Below, in pieces: positions 26,100 through 32,828 of a stretch of 64,000 bases of DNA. The notes below the pieces were generated by a model, which was not told the DNA's origin, made no database searches, and saw only the letters and a list, made by a program, of their open reading frames with translations. Made by a program: the position numbers and the translations under genes. Origin of the DNA: Caulobacter henricii (GTDB taxonomy: Bacteria; Pseudomonadota; Alphaproteobacteria; Caulobacterales; Caulobacteraceae); the NCBI RefSeq assembly GCF_001414055.1, contig NZ_CP013002.1:2666001-2730000 (forward strand), given 5' to 3'. Within the stretch, counting starts at the first letter, position 1; every line of letters starts with the position of its first letter.

Positions 26100-26474
26100 A
26101 TGGAAATTCTGGTGGTCGAGGACGATGAGTCCATCCGTAACCTGATTGTTTCCCAGCTTCAGGACGCCGGTTTTGAGGTTGTGACCGCAGCCGATGGCCT
26201 CGAAGGCCTGGCTGCCATTCGCGAACGCCGGCCGGATGCTGTGTTGCTGGACATCAACATGCCGAGCATGGACGGTTTCACCATGCTGGAGCGGATGAAG
26301 AACGACCCTGCGACCAGCAATCTTCCGGTGCTGATGCTGTCGGCTCAAAGCTCGCCGGAGGATATCCGGCGCGCCGTCCAGCTGGGCGCTGACGACTATA
26401 TCGGCAAGCCGTTCGAAAGCCGGCAATTGCTGCGCCGGGTCGACCGCATGATCCGCAAGATCACCCAGGCCTGA
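26100..26474 (+). CDS. Single-domain response regulator
   Basis: 124 residues from the ATG at 26100 with a GGGAGGGG ribosome site; the frame is open to a TTG at 26064. It is a receiver domain only: ILVVEDDESIRN, phospho-Asp in AVLLDINMPSMDG, LMLSAQSS and Lys in YIGKPFESRQLLRRV. It lies between two receptor genes: divergent from the kinase-coupled one and 123 bases before the next. The sequence is closer to receiver domains of OmpR-type or diguanylate-cyclase proteins than to motor CheY. Its output partner is unknown; the hybrid kinase nearby is a possible phosphodonor. Confidence 0.9.
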   Translation: MEILVVEDDESIRNLIVSQLQDAGFEVVTAADGLEGLAAIRERRPDAVLLDINMPSMDGFTMLERMKNDPATSNLPVLMLSAQSSPEDIRRAVQLGADDYIGKPFESRQLLRRVDRMIRKITQA

Positions 26475-26597
26475 CGGCGTTTCCGTGGCCACGCGCGACC
26501 CGATGACGCAGCTCAGAATGGGTAATGGCGACGCTTTCTAACGGCACATTAACCATCGGCGCCGAAAGCTGGATCATCGCTCTTCCAGGATCACGCC

Positions 26598-28271
26598 ATG
26601 AAACTGTCGTCCGCGTTCGCCATCCTTGCCGGGGTGTTCGCCCTGTTCCTCGCGATTGCGGGAGGCGTGGTCTGGAAAAGCATCGAGACCCTGCGGATCG
26701 GCGGTGCCAATTACCAACACATCATCGACAAGAAGGACGCCATTGCCGACGTCCTGCCGCCGCCGATCTATGTCATCGAAGCCTATATGACCGCGCATAT
26801 TGCCGAGGATGTGCCGGACAACTTTGCCGCCAACAAGGCGACGCTGACGCGACTGAAATCCGAGTACGATCAGCGCATGACCTATTGGCGAGGCAGGGAC
26901 CTCGCGCCGGAGATCAAGGCCGCGATGTTCGGCGACACCGATCGCTATGCTCAGCAGTTCTGGACGATTGTTGAACAGGGCCTCCTGCCGGCCATTGAGC
27001 GCGGCGACCGCGCCGAGGTTGAGATCCAGGTGCAGCAGATGTCCGCCGCCTTCGCCCAGCACCGGGAGGCCGTCAATCGCATGGTGCCGGTCATCCAGGC
27101 CGAGGCCGCCCGTCAGGAAGAGAATGCCCAGAAGGCGCAGACCTTCACTTTCGGCATCCTGATGGCTCTCGCCCTCGCCACCGTCGCGCTTCTGGCTGCG
27201 GCATCCATCATTATCCGCAAGCACATGCTGGCCCCGCTTGAAGACACCACTGGCCTGATGAACGCCCTGGCCAACGGCGACCTGAATGTCCGCTCGCATC
27301 ATGCCAAGCGGTCCGACGAGATCGGTGACTTGGCCAAGGCGCTCGAGAAGTTCCGCACCAATGCCCAGGAGCGTCAGCGTCTGGAGGCGGCCACGTCCAG
27401 CCAGAAGGACATCGAGGTCGAGCGCGCCAAGCGCATGTCTGACCTGGTCGAAGCCTTCACCCGCAAGCTCGACGACGTGATCGGCGGGCTGACCACCTCG
27501 TCGCAGGAACTGCACAGCTCCGCGCTCAATCTCGACAACAGCTCGACCAATGCCAGCCGCCAGGCTGAACAGGCCGATGAAGCCGCGCGCAATACCTCCA
27601 GCCACATCGAGGAAATCGCGGCCGCCACCGGCCAGCTGCGCATCGCGGTCGAGGAAATCTCCAGCCGGATCGCGGAGTCGGCCCGCATCTCCAGCGAAGC
27701 CGAAGCGATCGGCATGGAAACCGAAAAGGTCATCGAGCAACTGGCCGATGCGACCCGTCAGGTCGAGGAAGTGACATCCCTGATCAGTGACGTGGCCGAC
27801 CAGACCAACCTCCTGGCCCTGAACGCCACGATCGAAGCCGCCCGCGCCGGTCAGGCCGGCCAGGGCTTTGCGGTCGTCGCCGCCGAGGTCAAGCAACTGG
27901 CCACCCAGACCACCAACTCGACCGGCGCGATCTCCAAGCGGATCGCCGAGATCCAGCAGGTCAGCCGCACCACGGCCACGGGCGTGCGTTCGGTCCTGAC
28001 GGCCATGACCCAGGTGCGCGAAATCTGCGCTGCGGTCGCAGCGGCGGTCGAGGAACAGGCGGCGACCACCAGCGATATCTCCGATCGTGCCCTCGGCGCC
28101 GCCCGCGGGGCCTCCTCGGCGGCCCGCGGGGTCGAGAGCATGACCATGGCCACCGCCGAAGCCGGCGAGTCCAGCCGCCGCCTGCTCGACACTTCGGGCC
28201 GGGTCAACGAAGCCACCGATACCCTGCGCCGCGAGGCCGACGCCTTCTTCAAGGCCCTGAAGGCGGCCTGA
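26598..28271 (+). CDS. Methyl-accepting chemotaxis protein, membrane-bound
   Basis: 557 residues with a membrane helix at about 7-28 ([19 protein letters not shown]), a periplasmic helical domain (about 30-180) and a second helix at about 185-207 ([20 protein letters not shown]). It has a HAMP domain ([20 protein letters not shown]) and a signalling domain with tip [20 protein letters not shown]. The protein is shorter than the other membrane receptor and has a single HAMP. The start ATG at 26598 is clear. No ligand can be assigned. A strong hairpin follows the stop. Confidence 0.93.
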   Translation: MKLSSAFAILAGVFALFLAIAGGVVWKSIETLRIGGANYQHIIDKKDAIADVLPPPIYVIEAYMTAHIAEDVPDNFAANKATLTRLKSEYDQRMTYWRGRDLAPEIKAAMFGDTDRYAQQFWTIVEQGLLPAIERGDRAEVEIQVQQMSAAFAQHREAVNRMVPVIQAEAARQEENAQKAQTFTFGILMALALATVALLAAASIIIRKHMLAPLEDTTGLMNALANGDLNVRSHHAKRSDEIGDLAKALEKFRTNAQERQRLEAATSSQKDIEVERAKRMSDLVEAFTRKLDDVIGGLTTSSQELHSSALNLDNSSTNASRQAEQADEAARNTSSHIEEIAAATGQLRIAVEEISSRIAESARISSEAEAIGMETEKVIEQLADATRQVEEVTSLISDVADQTNLLALNATIEAARAGQAGQGFAVVAAEVKQLATQTTNSTGAISKRIAEIQQVSRTTATGVRSVLTAMTQVREICAAVAAAVEEQAATTSDISDRALGAARGASSAARGVESMTMATAEAGESSRRLLDTSGRVNEATDTLRREADAFFKALKAA

Positions 28272-28314
28272 AGCTAAAGGCTGGCGCTCAAGCGAACGGC
28301 ACCGAAACGATAGG

Positions 28315-28364
28315 GCCCTGCAGGTCGCTCCCCTGGATGGAGGCAGACCTGCAGGGCTTTGTCT
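28315..28364 (+). terminator. Intrinsic-type terminator after the receptor gene
   Basis: A perfect 12-bp stem, GCCCTGCAGGTC / GACCTGCAGGGC (28315-28326 and 28346-28357), with a 19-base loop, followed by TTTGTCTTTT. It lies 44 bases after the chemoreceptor stop, and the T-rich side is right for plus-strand transcription. Confidence 0.7.
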
Positions 28365-28434
28365 TTTCAGGCGCGCCCGGACGATCAATGCCGGTCATGC
28401 CGGGCTGCACGGACCTGCCAGGCTCAAGACGGGA

Positions 28435-28944
28435 TCAGCGGCAATAGTGCCGATAGCCGTCATTGCCGAGATAGGTGCCGCTCCGCGCATCGAACGAGCG
28501 ATAGCGACGGCTGCAGGCCCTGGTCCAGCGCCGGTTGTTCAGGCGGCTGTTGGCAAAGGTACGATCATTGCCTGACCCGGTAATGGCCGCGCCCAGGACA
28601 AAGCCCAGAAAGCCGGCTTCGATCGCCGAGGAGTTGTCGCGGCGCATCGATCCATAGTTGCGATCATAATAGCCACGGCCCTGTCGGCGGTCGACATAGC
28701 GGCGATCGCGAAAAGCCTCGCGGCTCTGGACCCGGGTCGCCGGCCGGTTGTTTGACCGCTCCTGCCGGTCATTCCGATCATGGTCATTGGACCGATACTG
28801 GACGGTCTGCAGGCCTGTCTGGCCCTGGTCAGCCCGAACCACGAAGTCCTTGGACAGGGGTATGGCGTGCGAAGCGCTTGCGACGCTTGTACAGACCAGA
28901 ATAGCGCTCAGCGCCATCATTTGAATCGATAGAATCTTGCGCAT
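28435..28944 (-). CDS. BA14K-like exported protein
   Basis: 169 residues: a signal peptide (to about residue 26, ASASHA), an Arg/Asp/Asn-rich, low-complexity middle (about 50-95), a short Gly/Ala helix (AIEAGFLGFVLGAAITG) and a C-terminal CSRRYRSFDARSGTYLGNDG plus RHYC. The C-terminal block, with its two cysteines, is the BA14K signature known from alphaproteobacterial surface proteins. The role is not known; lectin-like properties have been proposed for the Brucella member. Likely periplasmic or surface bound. Monocistronic, preceded by a conspicuous perfect palindrome. Confidence 0.8.
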   Translation of the reverse strand: MRKILSIQMMALSAILVCTSVASASHAIPLSKDFVVRADQGQTGLQTVQYRSNDHDRNDRQERSNNRPATRVQSREAFRDRRYVDRRQGRGYYDRNYGSMRRDNSSAIEAGFLGFVLGAAITGSGNDRTFANSRLNNRRWTRACSRRYRSFDARSGTYLGNDGYRHYCR

Positions 28945-29063
28945 GGCGCTCTCCGGGAGAGCAGGATGCGCCCCGCAGAGTAAACACCTCTGCCCAGTTC
29001 AGGTTGCACGGCCGGAAGCCGAAACCTGATCCAAACGTTCAGAGCGTCGCCACGCCTTTCGGC

Positions 29064-29099
29064 TCGATGATTATTTGATCGAAATCAAATAATCATCGA
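29064..29099. repeat. Perfect 16-bp inverted repeat with CGAA loop
   Basis: TCGATGATTATTTGAT and ATCAAATAATCATCGA flank the tetraloop CGAA and give an uninterrupted 16-bp hairpin of very AT-rich composition in GC-rich surroundings. It lies 32 bases past the stop of the isoaspartyl peptidase operon and 119 bases before the BA14K start, all on the minus strand. There is no T tract on either side. It could be an operon 3'-end structure or a dimeric protein-binding site for the BA14K promoter. Confidence 0.75.
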
Positions 29100-29131
29100 A
29101 AGATCGTAACCCAGGCACCCAAGCCCAAGGG

Positions 29132-30016
29132 TTATGTGCCCGACCAGGTTTCGAAGGCCGAGCCCGCCACAGCCCGCTTCAGTCCGGGAGAGTTGAAGAC
29201 AAAGGCGACCTGACCCGCGCGGTTGACGGCGATGACTCCACCGTCGCCACCCAGCCGTCCAACGCTGTCGATCATCCCCTGACAGGCCGCCTCGAGCGAA
29301 ACGCCAAGATAGCGGCGCCGCGCAGAGACGTCGAAGGCCGCCGCGGTGAGAATGAAGAACTCGCCGACCCCGGTACAGGACACCGCCACTTCCTCGTCGG
29401 CCCAGACCCCGGCCCCCGGCAGGGGTGTGTCGCCGACCCGGCCCGGCCGCTTGCCGAACACGCCGCCGGTCGAGGTCGCGGCGGCCAGCCTGCCGCTCTG
29501 ATCCAGGGCCGCCGCTCCGACCGTGCCGTGCGCCAGGGCCAGGGTTTCAGCCTCGATGTCGGCGGCGGTGACACCGACCGGCATGCGGAAATAGCGGTCG
29601 GGATCGACGATCTGCTCCAGGCCCTGCTGACGCGCGAAGTCCGAAGCCCCCTCCCCGGCCAGCAGCACATGGGGCGTGGCCTCCATCACGCGACGGGCCG
29701 CGACAATGGGGCTGGCCGCATCCCGGATCGCGCAGACCGCGCCCGCCTTGTGGCGCGCCCCGTCCATGATCGAGGCGTCCATCTCGACCAGACCCTTGGC
29801 ATTGGGCGCTGAGCCGCGCCCGGCCACAAAGAGGCCGCTGGCCTCCATCTCGCGCACCGCGATCTCCACGGCATCGATGGCCGGCAGCCCATCGGCCAGC
29901 TGGCTCGACAGTTGCTCCGCCAGGTCGCGCAGATAGTCCGTCGCCTCGCTGTAGTCGCGCCCCGGCGTAACGCCGGCGCCGCCGTGCAGGGCGATCACAT
30001 GGGGGGGAGAGCTCAT
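29132..30016 (-). CDS. iaaA: Isoaspartyl peptidase / plant-type L-asparaginase (Ntn hydrolase)
   Basis: 294 residues without a signal peptide, so cytoplasmic. The start VIALHGGAG is typical of the plant-type (IaaA) asparaginases. The precursor should cleave itself before Thr165 in HGTVGAAALD, which then becomes the N-terminal nucleophile of the beta subunit. The TGGVFGKRPGRVGDTPLPGA segment matches the substrate pocket (TxGxxxKxxGRVGDSP). These enzymes hydrolyse beta-aspartyl dipeptides and asparagine. It is the last gene of an operon with an exported cyanophycinase, seven bases downstream of it, which makes beta-Asp-Arg dipeptides the expected substrate. The symbol is by family resemblance. 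Confidence 0.88.
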   Translation of the reverse strand: MSSPPHVIALHGGAGVTPGRDYSEATDYLRDLAEQLSSQLADGLPAIDAVEIAVREMEASGLFVAGRGSAPNAKGLVEMDASIMDGARHKAGAVCAIRDAASPIVAARRVMEATPHVLLAGEGASDFARQQGLEQIVDPDRYFRMPVGVTAADIEAETLALAHGTVGAAALDQSGRLAAATSTGGVFGKRPGRVGDTPLPGAGVWADEEVAVSCTGVGEFFILTAAAFDVSARRRYLGVSLEAACQGMIDSVGRLGGDGGVIAVNRAGQVAFVFNSPGLKRAVAGSAFETWSGT

Positions 30017-30023
30017 CGAAAAC

Positions 30024-31274
30024 CTATGGCTTTATAACAACTTGAATGGGCGAAATGTCGAAAGCCACGTCGATGATCGTATCGTGATCGTGGCCGTCGG
30101 CATCTCGCCCCTGATAGGCCGCCGTGGCGGGTGTCCGGGCAAAGCCATAGAGGACGCCCCGGCCGCCGGGGACAAAAGATGGCCGCTCGATCCGGCGAGC
30201 CGTTGCGACGCCGACCAGATCCTCGGCGAGCCAGGTGTCGAGGCGGCTGGCGGGCACCGCAAGACCTTCGGCCATACGAACACGCGGGGAAGCTGAACGC
30301 GAGACCCTGACCGGACGCTTGTTGTCGGCCGGGGCGACCGCCAGGGTCGTCAGATCAAGACGATCGCCGCCGCTGATGACGGTCAGCCGGGCCTGTCCGA
30401 GACGAAAGTCTGACTTCCGTGCCGCGATCTCGGCCTTCCTGGCATCGAGCACGGTGACGCCCCTCGCGCCGATTGCGCGGGCACTGCGCCGCGACAGATC
30501 GACCACCAGGGCGGTGTTTTCGTCAATGCCGAAGCCCAGGCGCTGGGCTTTAGGCAGGACCGCAGTCGCCCGCGCCAGCCGGCCCAGCCGGGCCCGCCGG
30601 TCGAAATGCTGATCGACAAGCACGCCCGGGAAGAAGCCCAGACCGCGCCCGAGGGCCAGGGCTTCACCGTCCGGCGTGTCGGATCCGCCAACCGGATGAA
30701 GCAGGGCCGGCAGGCTGTCGCCCTGCAGGATCATCGGCTCGCTCATGATGGCCGCTCCAGCGCTGGTTCCACCGATCACCGCCCCTTCAGCGAGGCGGCG
30801 GCGGATCGCCGTCAGCAAGGGCGTGTCCTCGCCCTTTGTCGTCTTCAGGGTGGCGACAATCCTGGCCTGATCCCCGCCAACGAACCAGATGCCGTCGGCC
30901 ACAGTGGCCTTGGCCACCTCTTCCGGAGCTAGGCCGCCGGAGGTCCAGCGCGACTCGTCCACCTCCGGCGTCGTCTCGTCATCCCGCACCGCGACCCTGC
31001 TGACGGCAATCTGGCTGGCCTCGACGCCGCGCCGCACGAGCTGGGCCGTGAAAGCCCGCGCAGAGTCACTGGGTGCCCCGGAGGCGGCCGGGATGATCAG
31101 AAAGCGCGGTGCCACACCAGGCCCGGCATGGGCCCTGGCCGCCTCGATAAAGGCGGCATGGACGGCGTCATTGTCCGGCGACAGGGCCCCGCCGACGATG
31201 ACCAGGGTTCCGTCCCGGGCCGCGACAGGCCCCGCGAACAGGACCGCTGCCAGGGCAATCAGCCACCGGCGCAT
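30024..31274 (-). CDS. Exported cyanophycinase (peptidase family S51)
   Basis: 416 residues with a signal peptide (WLIALAAVLFAGPVAA), so periplasmic or secreted. The S51 core carries IPAASGAPSD, WFVGGDQARI, the nucleophile elbow GGTSAGAAI (Ser171), VDQHFDRRARLGRL and LGFGIDENTALVV. All are hallmarks of cyanophycinases, which cut the poly(Asp-Arg) storage polymer to beta-Asp-Arg dipeptides. Beyond the core (about 290) are roughly 125 residues that intracellular CphB-type enzymes lack; the function of this tail is unknown. Its ATG overlaps the permease stop by one base (TGATG). Other S51 peptidases such as dipeptidase E are much shorter. Confidence 0.87.
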   Translation of the reverse strand: MRRWLIALAAVLFAGPVAARDGTLVIVGGALSPDNDAVHAAFIEAARAHAGPGVAPRFLIIPAASGAPSDSARAFTAQLVRRGVEASQIAVSRVAVRDDETTPEVDESRWTSGGLAPEEVAKATVADGIWFVGGDQARIVATLKTTKGEDTPLLTAIRRRLAEGAVIGGTSAGAAIMSEPMILQGDSLPALLHPVGGSDTPDGEALALGRGLGFFPGVLVDQHFDRRARLGRLARATAVLPKAQRLGFGIDENTALVVDLSRRSARAIGARGVTVLDARKAEIAARKSDFRLGQARLTVISGGDRLDLTTLAVAPADNKRPVRVSRSASPRVRMAEGLAVPASRLDTWLAEDLVGVATARRIERPSFVPGGRGVLYGFARTPATAAYQGRDADGHDHDTIIDVAFDISPIQVVIKP

Positions 31275-32764
31275 CAGTTATACCCCGTCAGCTGAGCCAC
31301 GAGGACAAAGGCCGCCGCCAGGGCCAGCAGACCCAGGAGCGGCTTCCAGATAAAGGACAGCCAGGTCGAAAAGCCCAGCCGCCCGGCCGCGAGGCAACCC
31401 ATCAGGGAGGCCGAGGTCGGGGCAATGATGTTGGTCAGGCCGTCACCCAGCTGGAAGGCCAGGACAGCCGTCTGGCGCGTGACGCCCGAGAGGTCCGACA
31501 GCGGAGCCATCAGGGGCATGGTCAGGGCCGCCTGGCCCGAACCCGAAACGATCAGCAGATTGATGGCGCTCTGGAAACCGAGCATCCCCCAGGCCGTCGC
31601 CCAGTTGGGCAGCAGGGCCGTCAGGCCGCTCATGCCATTCAGGAGGGCATTGAGCAGGCTCAACTGGTCGGGCTTGTCGCCGCCCAGCATCAGGATGATG
31701 CCCTTGGCGACCCCGACCACCAGGGCGGCCGGCGCCAGCTGTGCCGCACCGTCGCTGAAGGCCCGCACCAGGTCATTGGAATCGACACCGCCGAGCTTGA
31801 ACAGCCGCCCCACGAGGCCTGCCGCCAGACCCAGGGCAAAGAACTGGGCGGCGATCTCGGCCAGATAGTAGCCCTTCTCGACCACGCCCCATGCCACCCA
31901 GGCCACGGTCAGCAGGAGGAGCACAAGGATTATGCCATCCCCCGTGCCGAAACGCCCCATCGAGCCGACGCTGGCCGTATCGCGCCAGCGCGAGTCCGAC
32001 TCATAGGCCTTGGACAGAGTCGGGGTCAGGCGGACCCGCCGGGCGTACCAGGCCAGGAAGGCCAGACCGGCACCGGTGAACACGAACCACATCACGATGC
32101 GCAGCCCCATGCCCGACAGGGCCGGCAGACCGGAAATGCTCTGGGCGATGACAAGGCCGAAGGGATTCATCCAGGACGCGGAAAAGCCGATCTGGGTGGC
32201 CACGTAACAGGTCAGCATGCCGGTGATGCTGTCATAGCCGCTGCGCACCAGGACCGGAGTAACGATCAGGCTGATGGCGATGGCTTCCTCGCTCATGCCG
32301 AACACCGCGCCAGCCAGCGAGAAGGCGACGAACAGGCCCATGATCAAGAACTCGCCGGGCCTGGATTTGGGCTTGTCCGGATCGCCGATCAGGGCCGTCA
32401 GGGCGCGATCGACCGCCCCGGTCCGCATGATGACGCCAAAGACGCCGCCGATGACCAGGATGAAGGCCATCAGCCCGACCGTCGCCGAGCCACGATCGCC
32501 GGTGACCAGACCTTCGAAGGGGAAGTTCAGCAGACCGACATTCTGCTCGTCGCCGAAGACCGGCGCGCCCTTGGGATGAGCGGCGGCGCTGTATGCGGCC
32601 GGGTCGATACGTCCCGACGGCGTCAGCCCGAACTGTCCCGGCGCGAACAGCCAGGTGCTGGCATAGGCGGCCAGGGCCAGCAGCAGCAGGATCAGGAAGG
32701 TGTCGGGGATCTTGCTCTTGGCCACCGGCGGAGCAGCGGAAGGGTCGGTAGAGGGGGGAACCAT
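31274..32764 (-). CDS. YfcC-family permease (putative amino acid/peptide or carboxylate transporter)
   Basis: 496 residues with about twelve membrane helices. Marker stretches of the YfcC/ArcD-like part of the ion transporter superfamily are GAVFGMSEEAIAISLIVTP, TQIGFSASWMNPF, GVAKGIILMLGG and FQLGDGLTNIIAPTSASLMG. Members carry amino acids, dipeptides or dicarboxylates across the inner membrane. It lies 64 bases after the TonB receptor and is coupled to the cyanophycinase gene. Import of beta-Asp-Arg dipeptides or arginine is a context-based inference. The long N-terminal periplasmic loop (about 45-80) is normal for the family. Confidence 0.82.
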   Translation of the reverse strand: MVPPSTDPSAAPPVAKSKIPDTFLILLLLALAAYASTWLFAPGQFGLTPSGRIDPAAYSAAAHPKGAPVFGDEQNVGLLNFPFEGLVTGDRGSATVGLMAFILVIGGVFGVIMRTGAVDRALTALIGDPDKPKSRPGEFLIMGLFVAFSLAGAVFGMSEEAIAISLIVTPVLVRSGYDSITGMLTCYVATQIGFSASWMNPFGLVIAQSISGLPALSGMGLRIVMWFVFTGAGLAFLAWYARRVRLTPTLSKAYESDSRWRDTASVGSMGRFGTGDGIILVLLLLTVAWVAWGVVEKGYYLAEIAAQFFALGLAAGLVGRLFKLGGVDSNDLVRAFSDGAAQLAPAALVVGVAKGIILMLGGDKPDQLSLLNALLNGMSGLTALLPNWATAWGMLGFQSAINLLIVSGSGQAALTMPLMAPLSDLSGVTRQTAVLAFQLGDGLTNIIAPTSASLMGCLAAGRLGFSTWLSFIWKPLLGLLALAAAFVLVAQLTGYN

Positions 32765-32828
32765 GGAATGGCCTTGAAATGAGCCGCCGCCCCGGTCTTG
32801 CAGGACCGGAGCGGCGGTGACGCCAGGA

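Noticed and set aside
26574-28388. A 604-codon open frame on the strand opposite the third chemoreceptor
   Set aside because: Antisense shadow caused by high GC; the plus strand encodes a complete, recognisable chemoreceptor and the shadow has no family motifs.
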